A stretch of 64,000 bases of DNA from assembly GCA_013398055.1 (NCBI GenBank), contig VZRS01010750.1, forward strand, positions 1-64,000, given 5' to 3'. This DNA is from Ifrita kowaldi (lineage: Eukaryota > Chordata > Aves > Passeriformes > Cinclosomatidae). Position numbers and translations under genes: made by a program. This document shows, piece after piece, positions 11,071-23,510 of this stretch; positions within the stretch are counted from its first letter, which is position 1, and the number at the start of each line of letters is the position of its first letter. The notes below the pieces were generated by a model that worked only from the letters and a program-made list of their open reading frames with translations, made no database searches and was not told the DNA's origin.

Positions 11071-14000
11071 ATGTCGGTGTGATTTTAATTCTTCCACTGG
11101 TTGCCACCGTGTTGTTGTCCCTGTGGAGGATGGAGAAAGATACTGTGGGCACTGATACATGTTGAGGAGGGGGCAGAGGTTCTCCATTCCTGCCTTCCCT
11201 GACCTGTTCTGCTCCTCACAGGAGTGTTTTGAGCTTTATGGATACTGGCCATAGAGGGGAGCAAAGCCTTTTTTACCTTGGTATTTCATATATTTAATAT
11301 ACTATGTATAAATAAGTCATCAAGTTGTTTCAAATAGTGTGTTCTCTCATCATTCAAACCCCTTTTGCACTACATTCATCAACATGGGTCTGAGTCTTCC
11401 CCAGTGCACAGAATGGTGAACAATTCCCCTGAAATAAATGTCTCACCATGTGTAGAATGGCAAAATTCAGCTGATGACGATTAAACTGAATGAAGACAGT
11501 TTTATAGTATAGATCCCATTTATTTTAAGGCCAGAAAAGACCATCATGATAATCTAATCTAGTTTCTTCCATTACACACGTACCAGAACTTCACTAAATA
11601 ATTGCTGCATGTACAGTTCAGTAACTTGTAGCTGAGCCAGACTATATTATTTCTCTTAAGACATGCAGACCAGGTTCCACGTGATGAAGGCTTTCCACAT
11701 ACCTGAGCAATTTCTGCCAATATTCAATTAAACTCAAGTAAAATTGAACTCAAGCAAAGTGATAATTTCTAACATGATATATAGGTATTCCTGATTTTAC
11801 CTTCAGCATTATGGGCTCTGACAAAAATTACTTCTGTCTGTAATAATAAAAAGTTTGAAAACGAATGGCATATATTTTAGAGAAATATTTATTAACCTAT
11901 ACTTAGCCACAGTTATTGAACATAAAATGCTTCAACATGCCATGTTTCCTCTGCCATGTTGCTAACAATTAATTATTTCTTTTATATTTAGTTACCAATG
12001 AATAAAGAGCTTTATGTATCTTGATAACTACAGCAGTTTATAAACATTTCAAATAGCTTGTTACTGTTTTATTTTCCCTGATACCTAGCACTGTTTTCAA
12101 ATATTTCCTGATTCAGATAGGGTATATTGTGAGGGACAGTAATGGACGCGTCACATTAAATAGCAAGTTAAAAGCAAAAAAATGAACAGCGTCTTTCATT
12201 CAATATTGTAGAATTCCAGATCACAGAAAGAATGTGAAAACATCACATTCACCCATGTCTGATGCATTAAAAACTAATCATAAAGTATTTAATTGAAGTA
12301 CTATACCTGCATCTCAAAATGCCCTTGAGATACAGATATTTGGAGGCCAGGAACATAACCTAAGAAGACGTCACTGCATTTGCCATGGTTTATTTTTACT
12401 TCTTCAAGCAACTGCTGGTGCTTAGCTTACTCTCAGGAGCTGACTGGGTAAGATGTACTTTTGTTCTGAAGTGATAAAGCAATTGTTATTTTCCTTATTC
12501 AGACCTGAATTGTTCCACTTGACCCACAGTGCAGTACATTTAAGAGTAAATCAAAGTTATGAAGAACAAAAAAGTAGAAGAATTTAAATGTTCTGCCTGG
12601 GAAGGTTGCACAGAACTCACTATTATGAGCAATGCATTTTTAGAAGTGTGGTTCATTTCAGTCTAACCTTTCAGACCCACTATGGAAGCGAGAATTGCCA
12701 TAAATATATCACCATGTGTAAAACAATTGGACCTCAATCAGTTGTCAAAAACTTGAAATTGCAGCTAGATCATATCTTCCTTTATCTGAGAAGCCTCCTA
12801 GATCTGTGATTCAGAGACCGGCAATTACTAGTCTAACAGGACAAGAACAGTTACAAAGTTAATTACCTGTGATTATCTTACAAAAGGTGGTGATTATATA
12901 GCTGAATGACAAAAGAAGAGTGATCATGGAGACAAAAACAGGCGGTACCATACACTGATAAAAACAGGACCACCCGTTGTTCAATTAGAAATCGCCCACT
13001 TTAGTTTATGTTGCTATTACAGTAACACCTTTCCCATTCTCCTAAATCTCCCTGCTTTTTCTCAGAGGAAATGCTAACCTCACGAAAGACCTACAATTCT
13101 TCCCTTTCTTAAGGCTGTTCTCTGTCTTTAAAGTTTCACCGTGAATGTTAAAGGCTGTTAAGAGCCGACACAAAATACAGCGTGGAAAGGGGCAGCCAGC
13201 ACCATGCCATCTCCTCCCCCAGCTAGTTTGCCCATTTACCCATCTAGACCTTGTCATACCTCCTTGACTCATCCTTTAGCCTGCTGAATAATAACAATGA
13301 GTTCCAGCTGCTGAATAGCAAATCTGAACCCGGTTCACAGTCCCGGCCCTGCAACACGTGAGGTGCCAGTGGTGGAAATGCGAATGCAGCAACGTCTCTT
13401 AAGAATTTGTTTCCAAAAAGAACCCCCATGATCATGCAGTCACACATATGTGTTCCGTGATAAAATCTGTCTACAGAAAATCTTATTTCTTTAGACAAAT
13501 TGTCTTTAAAATCTCACAAACATTTTGCCTTCCTTGGGGTTTTTGCTTCAGTCCAGGAACCAGTTCTTTTCTCTCCACAACGTTTACCATTTTGGTAGTC
13601 ACAGGTTCATGTGTTGAAGGTGTTAGCTGTTGTCTAATGGGGGAAATATCCAGAAGCATCGAGGTGAATCAGAACTTGCACACACTGTGTTAGCATTCCT
13701 TTGGGTTTCCTTAACATGTGTGTGAATGTAGGTTTTATTATACAAATATTAATAGGATTCCAAATGCATGTCTGTAATTTGATGGTCTTCGCAGCGTCCT
13801 TGGGACTTCTCAGAAAAATGCCCATGGTGTTGCAATTAGGAAGAGCAGTGGAAGCTGTGTTCCTAATATTCAAGTAAAAAGATTTTCGTAAGTGCACTTA
13901 AATGTAACCAACTTATAAAAGACTGTCATGTACTTAAGTTCTGAAAATATTCCAGCCAGAGTCAGTGCACAGGGAATTAAATAAGGCAATATAATTAGGC

Positions 14001-14130
14001 CATACCCTTCAAGATAAGATTGCATAACCATAAGTGTGCAGGCTACAACCATGTTTGAAAGCGTGTGATGGGAAAAAAAATAACTTGAAACAAAATTTCA
14101 GCTCTTAAATAAGTGTCAGAACTTTAAAGT
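11070..14130. other. A+T-rich non-coding DNA
   Basis: No gene or known interspersed repeat was seen. A 16-bp imperfect tandem pair lies at 11729-11760 (ACTCAAG repeated). The stretch 12900-13030 reads like conserved non-coding DNA (CAATTAG and a TTATGTTGCTATTAC run). Minus-strand ORFs between 13042 and 14052 are short and unrecognised. Confidence 0.5.
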
Positions 14131-14136
14131 TTTCTA

Positions 14137-14697
14137 TCAACATGAGTAACTGCACATCAAGGAGGTAAATGAAGGATCCTTTCCCTTCTGGCCCAGTTTC
14201 CAGAGCACAGACAGCTCACTGTTGGAGGTATTGGCTGCATTGCTCCATGGTAAAGACAGTGACTGTGTAAAGCTCCCAACCTTTGGATGTAAATACCCTA
14301 CAAACCCAGCACTCAGATTGTTATAATTGCTCCAGTCTACCTGCTGTGCCCTCACTGTCATGCTGCTGTGCCTGATACATTTCATTTTAGTGGATGAGGA
14401 TCCAAACAAATTCTTAGGAAAGCTAGTCCTCTGAGGACTGCAGAACATGTAGCACAGCTTTTGGCCCAGCATCTCCCCAAAAGCAGCACTTTGTGTATGC
14501 TGGGAGCACCTGGTGCGTGGGGAAGGAAGCACCACTTGACACTCTGCTCCTCCACTCTTGCCCAGTGTACTACCTTCTGGCTGGAAACCAAAGGGACGTG
14601 ATGGGGGAGCTTCATAAGCAGCCAGGGAAAGGAACAGGCTGACGCCAGCCCTGCTGCACCGTGCTCCTGCTGATTTCAGTGGGTGTTGGATGTGCAT
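14137..14697 (-). other. Unrecognised 186-codon ORF, probably not a gene
   Basis: This is the second-longest open frame in the window. It starts with an ATG at 14697 and ends at 14137. The predicted protein is Ser-rich, without a signal peptide, membrane segment or known domain. A shorter frame is open within it (14382-14615, minus). No splice-site or promoter pattern supports it. Chance openness in a G+C-richer tract is the simplest reading. Confidence 0.2.
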
Positions 14698-14699
14698 TT

Positions 14700-14980
14700 T
14701 TGAAGGGCAAATTTACCTCCAGCTTAATAAGCATGATAAGTCATAGATTTGCTGGGAGTAGGAGCAGAAGCCCGCCCGCATCTGTTAGCACATTATTAGC
14801 ACAGCTTGTTACGGGGCCTCACGTGATGCAGCCCTGGTCGCAGGACGCAATTACAGATGAATTCCTGCTTTGCCTCCCCCACTGACTCAGCATCACAGCT
14901 GGAGCCAGCCATAGTCACATTGCAGGAGGTGAAAGGTACTGTGAATTATAGATTCCCTTTGACCTTTTTTTGGTTTGAAT
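14700..14980. promoter_or_regulatory. Candidate regulatory island with AP-1/Maf-like site
   Basis: This G+C-balanced segment carries TGACTCAGCA at about 14883-14892 (an AP-1 core extended toward a Maf half-site), a TAATAAGCATGATAAG stretch, CGCAATTACAGATG and CTTTGACCTTT (a nuclear-receptor-like half site). CpGs are kept in several places (GCCCGCCCGC, TTACGGGG, TCACGTGATG). There is no repeat similarity. Enhancer function is inference. Confidence 0.25.
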
Positions 14981-14984
14981 TAAG

Positions 14985-15075
14985 GATATCATCCAGGAAA
15001 GTGCCTCCAGCCAGGACACTGCTTAAACATATGCTTAACTTCCACCAGGGGCTGGTGCTCATCAATGGAGATGAA
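14985..15075. repeat. Fragment of an old amniote interspersed repeat
   Basis: The phrase GCTTAAACATATGCTTAACTT at about 15023-15043 resembles the 'cttaagcacatgcttaactt' core found in many degraded copies in bird, turtle and crocodile genomes. The family name is uncertain and only a short part is preserved. Confidence 0.4.
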
Positions 15076-15109
15076 ACGCTTGCTTACAGTACAGTGTGTG
15101 CATAGACGC

Positions 15110-18100
15110 TACCCCGATGATGATTAAATACCTTTCCAAAGAAGAGAGTAAATTACAGTTTCCTATAAAAATGATAACCAGCATAGCTCTTTAATTCCAG
15201 AAACACCCTCAAATTCATGAAAATATTCACTTAAAATTCAGGGCAGATATTGAATTTCAGCTACAGAGTATAGACACATTGAAAGGAAATACTACTAAAA
15301 TTATACATATTTCAAAATATAAAGGAAACAAAAACTGTTAATCAAGAAAATAAAAACTAGATATTAGTATGCCATCACAGAGGGATATCAATCTGAACAA
15401 ACAAACTGCCTTACAAACCACCTAAGAGGGAATTAAGGTCAACTTAGTGTCTTTTCATCAGAGTGTTTTCTATGATAACTTTGTAAGTGCTCTTAATATA
15501 TAACAAATAATCTCAGGGCAAAGATCTGTTCGAAGGAGATATGATTGATGACCTATCATCCCTAATTCACTGTTTATACTCGTAGTGAGCCTATTGGGAA
15601 AATACCTCATTCATCAGGGTATTAGTGAATTCAACCAACGTATGGCACCTTCATTTTAACAAACTAAAGGAGAAAAGCTAAATGGGGGAAAATTGACAAC
15701 CATCTCTGATTCTATGATAATGCAATTAGGCTGCTCCTCTCCAGAGCTTTTGCTAATTCACAAAACAGCTTCAGTCGGCAGGTCATAAATATATGATCAT
15801 TTTTCACACTTTGAAAAGTAATGATGCCTTGACACGAATCAATAAATCTTGCAGAAGTCATTTATACTTTTGTGTTGTGCATACAGATCAGTTTAAAACC
15901 AACTATATATTATTTTTGACTCTTACATAGTCTCTGTTCACGAAAAATAATTTTGCAGAGGCTTCTGTGTTCCTTGTGTATCCAAAACTCAAAATGAAAT
16001 CTCTGCCTGCTTTCAGGACCCGGCAATTCTAGACCAGGTCTTATGGCACTTAAAATCTCATAAAGTCTCATGAAGTTGTAAAAGGAAAGGAGGGTGAGAG
16101 GGGAATGAGGTAAAATAGCATTCTTTCTTCTTTCCTTCTCATTTGGCTTTGAACTTCCTTCTGAAAATATGTTGAGAGTTTCCCAGTAAATATTGAGATT
16201 CCCATTGCTAATTCATGCAAGTTCTTACTCAGTACCTTCAGCCATCTCCGGGGAAAGGCAAGTGTTAGGCTTGCCATTATGCATTGTAATGTTTCTATGA
16301 GGAAGAAAAGGACAGACACAATACAAGAAGAAAGGATATCAGAACACCAAAACTTGTCCTTTGGGCTCAGGAGAGATGCAAAAAGAACCACACCTGATTG
16401 CTGCATCACAACTGAACCTTGCCACCTGTCTCATTTAGTAGAAATTTTAAATCCCAATGATCTTCTTCATGCAAAGTCTGTCTTCTCATAGGATTATGAC
16501 ATATTACATGGTTAAGGTTAATACAATAAACCCCTGAATATGTGTGCAAGCCAATAGGAACAATGCATGTCGCTGTTCTGTGACGTATGAAAGTTATCTC
16601 CTTCTGCCTCCCAAGTTTTGTGATTAATGACTGAATAAAACCCAAATACATTCCTTATGTCACAAGTATGATAGGATTTTACCTGAGGCAGATATATGCA
16701 AAGATAACCAATAAAACTGAAATGCTAGCCACTGATTCAGTGATAGAACTGCGTTGTACAACTTAGCAAAACATAAATCATGTTGTACAGTCTCTCTATA
16801 CATCCAGGAGCATACAAAGTCACAAAAGCATATTGTAGTACACAAAGGAATGATCAAGAATGATTGACAGTAAATATAAAAGTGCACAGGCTGATAAATA
16901 CTTCAGGTAGCTGCTGATGTTTGCCTTGTTGTTAAAATACCAACATGGTTTTTTTTGTAGTCATGGTGTATTCTGCCCTGTCTCCATTATTTGATCTCTA
17001 TTACGATAAGTAGCCAGTTTGCAATACACTGTGCAACTAAGCCAAACACATACAGCACATGGATGAAAATCTAACAGTGAATTAAAGTGCAAGCTCCTGT
17101 GTTTATGTAATTTATATTTCACATACTTAAGTAATAAAATAATAATATTTTAAACAAAGACAGGATGTATTTTTTTTGAATAGACATTAAATATCACATT
17201 ATGAAATGGTACTTCAGTAGTAATTTTAAACAGTGTTAGTTTTCAATCACATATTCTGTAATGAGTATTTTAATAAAATACTGAGGACTGGGTCTCAAGC
17301 TGATGGCAATTAATATGGCTTTGCTGAAGTTAGAGGGAATTTGTCACGTGCTTTAAGTGTATGTGATTTTCTGAATCAGAGCCAGGAGAGAATCTAGACA
17401 TTATATCTCCCCCTGATGTCTGATGCTCAGGCTCATAGTGTTTGAATTTCAAGGGAGAAAGAAAAAGTGCCTCAATAATTGTGCCACTGGCCTGCTCACC
17501 AGAGTCATCTGTAACAGACCTGCCCAGCATCTATAACTGCATCATCTTCTGTCAACTTAATCTGGTTTCCAACATTGCTGAAGGTGTGGTATGCATTTTG
17601 TGAAGGTTTTTACAAGGAAAATATTTGGATTAATGATATAATTTAGTGGCAATTTAGTGACGGTAGGTCTCAGTAGAGTGACAATAGGATTGAAAAAGTA
17701 AACCAGTGGGATATACTTGATTGTGGCTGTTGGGCCGGCAGCAGGGAAGCTGCAGGGGTCACACTGATTGGCATTGTCACTTTCCCCATTCATCAAGCAA
17801 GGCCAGACTTCCCAAATCATTTACCAGATGGGGCAGCTCGTCAGTTTAAACACCTGATATGAAGCCATCCGTCATCTGATAACATGATCGTTGGGCTGCA
17901 GCTGGCTCAGTGCTCTGCAGCCTGAGTGCACATGTGATGGACTAGAGCCAGGGAAGCAGGCTTAGCAGTGCTGCACTCCCCTGATAGGATTTGCAGCCCT
18001 CCACTGGACCATGGAACAGGTGGAGACGGAGAGAGAATGAAAAAATTACCATGTGTTGCAGGGATTAGAGAGCACACACTTACCACTCCACTTGAATACC

Positions 18101-18440
18101 AATCAAAGGACAACCTTGAGCCAAACAAATTTAAGGCCATCCATGATGTAATACAGAGAATATAGGTTCTTGCATATGTTGACATATCTTCATTTTCCTA
18201 CATGGTTTTGAAGGGATACTTGGCAATACTGTGATGTGCCTTTTGTTTTCTAATGTGGAAGAGAGAACAGATATTTGGAAATACAGCCTTTTTCTACTTT
18301 CTTTTCCAAGGGACATTTTAAACCAGGAAATCTCTTAAAAAAAAAAAAGTGTATTTCTACAAACTGGTCACAGATCCTGTTAGTTTTTCTCAGCAAGACA
18401 AAAGTCTGGACAAGATAGGGAGCAAGTACTATAAATTCAA
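15110..18440. other. A+T-rich non-coding DNA
   Basis: Only short ORFs occur (all under 115 codons), none of them recognisable. No repeat family was identified. A poly-A run lies near 18339-18350. The stretch is compatible with intergenic or deep intronic sequence. Confidence 0.55.
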
Positions 18441-18720
18441 AATATGATGATGCTTACTGAAAGCCAGTCCCATTGCTCAAATTCCCCCAGCTATTGAAAT
18501 GCTCAGATCTTCCTGATTTCAAAGGAGTTAGGTACCTAAATGACTCTGTCTGAGGGTCTGTCTTTTAGTGCCTCGGGAGCAATACTGCAAGTCCTTTCTC
18601 AGACATCAGGTACCCTGGCTTTGATGTCAGGTAAGCCCCTCCTGGGAGAACCACTCTGGGGGAGATTCTCTGCTGCAGTGTTAACTGGTACAGCAAATGG
18701 CTTTAATATGTAAGGGTAAC
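18440..18720. repeat. Degraded amniote repeat fragment(s)
   Basis: The segment around 18515-18545 (CTGATTTCAAAGGAGTTAGG followed by TACCTAAATG) closely resembles the 'ttgatttcaatgggagttaggtgcctaaat' 3' motif seen in many old CR1/L3-like copies in sauropsid genomes. The following text, with 'agattctctgctgcagtgttaactggtaca', also reads like an old SINE/LINE 3' end. Boundaries are approximate. An inverted pair GACATCA/TGATGTC lies at about 18602-18629. Confidence 0.45.
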
Positions 18721-18804
18721 TTCCAGAAAGTGATCTTGTCTTCTTTCTGCCCAAACGGAATATTCACCAGCCTCCCTGGGGGCATCACAACAACAGGATT
18801 TCTT

Positions 18805-19010
18805 TCATAGAATTGCAGAATCATAGCATGGTTTGGGTAGCAAGGGACTTTAAAGATCATCTAGTTTCTACCCCCCTGCCATAAGCAGGATCACCTTCCA
18901 CCAGACCAGGCTGCTCAGAGCCCCATCCAACATGGCCTTGAACACTTCCAGGGATGGGACTTCCACAGCTTCTCTGGGTAACATGTTCCAGTACCTCACA
19001 ACTTTCTTTG
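18805..19010 (-). mobile_element. CR1 LINE 3' fragment (minus)
   Basis: The left edge, TCATAGAATTGCAGAATCAT, is the reverse complement of the CR1 terminal repeat. It leads into 'ggactttaaagatcatct' and a stretch whose minus-strand translation keeps the end of CR1 ORF2, including the NMLPREAVEVPSLEVFK block. This is a 5'-truncated CR1, the dominant LINE of bird genomes. Similarity to CR1 fades near 19010. The copy is old and carries several substitutions. Confidence 0.88.
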
Positions 19011-19490
19011 CAGAAGTGTGTATCAGCTGATCCCATTTTGGTGCACACATCCTGGGGGCATTCCTTCTCCTCAGAGCACAGCCTCTGCACTCCTCGTCCT
19101 CCTCCTCACAGCCTGATGTCACAGCTGCACCACAGCCCTGCTGGGTGTGGAGGACCACAAACAGCATTTTGGTGGACAACCTCTTGGTGGAAGAACTGGC
19201 ACCGTCCCACAGCAAGCTGTGGGCTAAACTGGGCTCCTCTGCTCCAAGGCAGGTCTCTCTCCATGGGCCTCAAATTATAACAATAGGGAAACCATGTCCT
19301 TCCCCTAATGATCCAAAGACAAACATCTTTGGGAGCACCGAGTGCCCCTTGGTCTTCATGATCCAATGCTGCTTCATCCAAGGAATAACAACTCCTGAAG
19401 CTGCTTGAGGTGTCAGTGCTGCAGTTGGTTATTTCAGGATGGAGACGAGGGAACTCTCCGTGCTGGAGGATACATATGGTCAAGGACAGG
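19011..19490. other. Unexplained G+C-richer tract beside CR1
   Basis: This tract continues directly from the CR1 fragment but no longer follows CR1 as I know it. It has overlapping ORFs on both strands (19106-19483 minus, 125 codons; 19145-19408 plus, 87 codons) without known domains. It could be the continuation of a divergent CR1 subfamily, another retroelement fused to it, or unique DNA. No promoter or splice pattern is evident. Confidence 0.35.
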
Positions 19491-20554
19491 ATGCAAGATG
19501 TGTATTATCAGTGTATGTATGCCTTTTCCCTCAAAAACAATTGCTTATGTAAAATTCTTCCCTTGACTGTGCCTTTTCCTTCCTGAAAATTGTTGCCAGT
19601 TAAAGATCTGCTTTTGTGCGAAGATTTATTTCTTTCAGTTCTGATCAGATATTAAGACATGCCCTTGAAGCAGTTTTTGTGTTGAATTGTTCCCTTTATT
19701 TTTTTATTTCATTTTAGGCTTTGTTACAGTAATGTGAACTAAATTAAATACAAGTTTAAAGTTTGGAGGGTTTTGTTTTTTGGAATTTAGGGGTTTTTTC
19801 CAGTCAAAGGAGACATTCCCACCTCACTTCTTAAAAGGTTTCATCTCCCCATGGGAATTAACCTGCAATTGCAGTGTGAAATGTTTAAGTTCTTTTGTGA
19901 GAAGGGGACCCTGTTTTGTCAAAAACTCATTACTCAGCTGTAGACACTTAAAAGCATCAGAGATACTATAATTTATGTTTGAGACAAATGGAATAAGCTG
20001 TACAGTGTTTGCTGAAAGTCAAGTTAAAAGATTGTCGTTTGTTTATTATACATCTTCTTTTGTTTTACTTTGATTTTTATACATATATACTCTATAGCCA
20101 TTCTCTGTTAGACAAATTCTGCTTCTTTTTCCATTTCAATGAAGGTCTTTTTCCAAGACAGATAGTAAGGGACTAATCTCAGATATGAGGAAAGCTTAGA
20201 AGACATGCAAAAATTGTATTTAGAGATACAGCATTAAAAAGATAAAAACTCATGAAAGATCATAGGAAATAATATAAATTTTGAGAACTAGTCAGATATC
20301 TGCAGACATACAAAAAGATCTTTCCTTACAGCAGAGATAGCAGAAAAGTTCAGCAGAAACCTGAGAATGAATTACTGAAAAAAAAGCCCCATGGCTCATT
20401 AGCACAAATGATTCATGATATTTTAGTGATGAAACAAAAGGTTTTATGCTGACAATATACCTTTAAATCTGTTTCTGTTGACAACTGCTTTTATATAGCT
20501 ATAGAATAAAAATTAGCAACTTCAAACATTAACAAGGCTATTTTATGAGAGGAA

Positions 20555-20620
20555 GCATGACTTTATTCCCAGCAAAAAAAATGGAGAAACTGAGACAGAT
20601 TAAGTGAGTTTATAACCCTG
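20555..20620 (-). repeat. MIR-like SINE remnant
   Basis: The text TTTATTCCCAGCAAA followed by ATGGAGAAACTGAGACAGAT and TAAGTGAG matches the reverse complement of the MIR core ('ttatccccattttacagatgaggaaactgaggcacagagaggttaagtgac'). Only about 65 bp are recognisable, as expected for a SINE of early amniote age. Confidence 0.5.
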
Positions 20621-21441
20621 TGAGGATTAAATCAGGTGATGGTCAGAACTTAGGTTTGGTTTTAAGCTGTAAGAAAGTTTTGGTTTTGCTGTTGTTTTTT
20701 CTCCCTCACTTTTAATATAGCAGCTAAATAATATACACAGATGTACAGATGATTCATGAAGAAAGCACAAAGCAGAAAAATAAGACAGAAGTGATAGAAA
20801 GTGGTAGATGGTGACAGAGGGTTATTTTCCATGTAAATTTGTCCAAGTATTCAAAAGAGCATAATCTTAGTTTTTTCTTCTTATGGGTATCTTTAGGTGC
20901 CTTAACTGCCTAAGTATGGTGTTACATTTATTTAGAAGCAAATAGGTGAATTAATTTCATTTCAGTCTTCTTTATTTTAATTTGTTGTTGATAAATAAAA
21001 AAAATCTCCCCCAAACCATCAGGTATTGAAGTGAAAATCCAAATTTAAAAAGCAGGCAAAACAGGAAAAACAAGCAAGCTTGTAACTAGATGTCTCTAAA
21101 CACAAGACATCCCAGGTTTTCAAATCCATTTCTCACATCTTTAGAATCTTCAACCACCTCCCACTGAAGTAAATTATTTTTTTCCCCCTGAATCCTGAAG
21201 CTCAACCGAGTTCTTTTTATACAGCACCATGGAGAAAATATAATAATAAAATCCAATAATAATAATACCAGTTGTCATGGATGTACAGAAAAATTTGTAG
21301 AAGACACCCTGAACACTTAAAATTACATATTTACATGTCTTCTCTGCATCTTTAACACAGAAGTAAAATTCATGTCTTGCTGATAACCTTGGTGCCAGAA
21401 TGTCACATTCTCTTTTTATTCTCCTTTCTTTTGCAGTTGGG

Positions 21442-21459
21442 AAAAAAAAAAAAAAAAAA
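21442..21459 (+). repeat. A18 homopolymer
   Basis: Eighteen consecutive A follow a strong pyrimidine tract ending TTTTGCAG at 21436. It may be a simple repeat. The acceptor-like sequence has no matching donor. Confidence 0.9.
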
Positions 21460-22259
21460 GCACATTACAATCCTCATATGTAAATTCTATAAGCTTTACT
21501 GTTCTCCTCAGGTGTGCATGCCAAGTTTTCATTATGAAGGCTCCCCGCTGTGAAAAAAAGGTACATTTTCACTTTCATGTGTCTGTTCCTTTGTGGTAGA
21601 AAGGCTTGAAACATTAATGAGTAAACTAAACTAAAACTGTACAGACATTCCTGCAGGAAATTGGGTAAGTTTCTGATTCTGAGGGGAAGAAATTCAACTA
21701 GGTCAATAAAATCGTGTGATTTTGACACTGTGAAGTCAGTTGTCACTAAGGAGTTACCCGTGCTATTTTTATTCATGTTAATGGCATTTTTATGCCCTGG
21801 TGTTTTGTTTTGAAGATTTTATCCCACTGAACCAGAGACACAAAAGAAAAGAATATTTTAAAAAAAGCATGGAAAAGAAAAATAATTTCTTCACAAGTTG
21901 AAGGCTGATATCTGTGATGACTTTTTCTTTCTCAAATGATTCTACTAAATCATCATATCATACCACCTTGAGTTATGTTAGATGCAACATTAGGGATAAA
22001 TGTGGTATCTTAATTAAACAATCATTATTTACAGCTGTAAACTATTGTACAATAGGTTAAATGGGTGTACAAGTGACAATATATCTTTAAGTTCAGTGTA
22101 TATATCAATACTCTCAGATATATAAATCAAAAGCAATGCTTTTTCGCTTAATAAATGTTAATACTTTTTAATGAAAAAAAGAAAAATAATTTATCTTTTC
22201 ATATAGATAGGATGTTGATGTGGCAGAGTTCACTGGAAGTCTTATAGTAAAACAGATTT

Positions 22260-22318
22260 AATTGATAATGGGATATCTAAATTTTAAATTGATAAATAAA
22301 TCAATTGATAAATTGATA
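22260..22318. repeat. AATTGATA octamer cluster
   Basis: AATTGATA occurs at 22260, 22287, 22303 and 22311, the last two directly abutting. A poly-A run follows. It is a low-complexity expansion. Confidence 0.85.
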
Positions 22319-22589
22319 ATTAAAAAAAAACAAAAACAAACCCAAAACAACCACCAAATCTTCCTAGAAATTGTGGTTGGTTGTTGAGGAAATTGCTTTG
22401 ACATGAGCAGCCAATGGAAAAATAAGAAATCGTTTCTCTCTTGCAGGAAGCGTAAACATTTATTTTTCAATTTTGTTAAGTAACCAACTTTTTCCCAGCT
22501 AGATCTAGGTTTTTAGTTTTCCCAAGGATGAAGCAGAGATCCAGGCAGAGATTCAAGTAAGGAGCTTGCTGTAGACTGTTCAGTCTCAC

Positions 22590-22676
22590 CAAGCATATCT
22601 CAGCAGAGCATCATAAATTTATTCCAAAACAACCTTGGAGACAGATTCTTCACTCAGAATGACAATGAACTCTTGT
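22590..22676 (-). other. Exon-like segment (minus), weak
   Basis: On the minus strand a long T/C tract ending CTCTCTTAG lies just before 22676. After 87 nt comes TTG|GTGAGA (GT at 22589-22588). One frame is open for 18 codons and then meets TAA, so it is not an internal coding exon. If real it would be non-coding or terminal. Decoys of this strength are expected by chance in 64 kb. Confidence 0.15.
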
Positions 22677-23319
22677 CTAAGAGAGAAAAAAAAAAGGAAA
22701 TTACTGCATCTAAAAGGTACCTCAAATTCTTAAATGCTAATAAAAATACGTTTTATTTATGTTTCTTAGGAAAGGGGAAATTCAATACAGTATTCAATAT
22801 TTGGGACATAATAGGAAGTCAATAATCACTCTGTGTTATTCTGCCTGGTCTAGACCTGTAACAGAAATAGAAGAATGGTGGTTTTTTTAAGGAGAATGGT
22901 GGTTACTGAGCTTAATGCAGCAGCTGGGAGGTGTCAGGGTGTCCTCCTGCCACACACCCTGCTCAGTCTGCCCAAAAGCTGGTGGCTCACACCCAGCCTT
23001 CAGGTATGGCCCAGCCTAAGGCCACCAGCTGCTGGTAGCCACCAGTGGCAGGACTTCTTTCACTGTAGCATCCTTTGGCCAGTCACACAGGACAGAAAAT
23101 GCTGTTGGCCTCCCCCTTCATTTCCCTGAATTAGGTAAATATCTTTGATAAGAAGGGAAAGTAGACCAAACTTTCTTGCCGGTCTTTCAACTGCATGCAA
23201 GTTTCCCAATTTCTGTGTATCCCATGTAGCAACTTGTTTCTGAGTGGAGGAGCACGAGGATCTCTCTGATAACACTGTATTCTGTGATGTGATAGAATCA
23301 CATCTGCTAAATATTGCAA

Positions 23320-23510
23320 TAGTACAATTTATGATCTCGAAGTGCTTGACAAACATTTTTTAATTACTCTCCATACCACCGTAAGACAGCTAAGTTTAAT
23401 TTTCCATATTTCACAGATGGGGAAAGTGAAATTGTAAGGGTGTTAAGTGACTTGACCAGAAACCAAATAACCCCAGGAGCTGGAAATACAGGCCCTCATA
23501 CAGGAAACTA
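23320..23510 (-). repeat. MIR-like SINE remnant
   Basis: The series 'aagtgcttgacaaaca', 'atttcacagatggggaaagtga', 'gtgttaagtgacttgaccag' and 'ggagctggaaatacaggccc' follows the reverse complement of MIR across most of its length, in the right order and spacing. It is highly diverged, consistent with the age of MIR. A related tRNA-core SINE or an L2/L3 3' end cannot be excluded. Confidence 0.65.

Larger units (their letters stand above)
19491..23320. other. A+T-rich non-coding DNA with simple repeats
   Basis: No coding gene recognised. The stretch contains a MIR-like remnant (20555-20620), an A18 run (21442-21459), a cluster of AATTGATA octamers (22260-22318) and an exon-like minus-strand segment (22590-22676). 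A G+C-richer patch at 22915-23060 has a short ORF only. Confidence 0.5.

Noticed and set aside
18868..19215. Minus-strand 115-codon ORF considered as a gene
   Set aside because: Its C-terminal part is the CR1 ORF2 end, and the rest has no recognisable domain.
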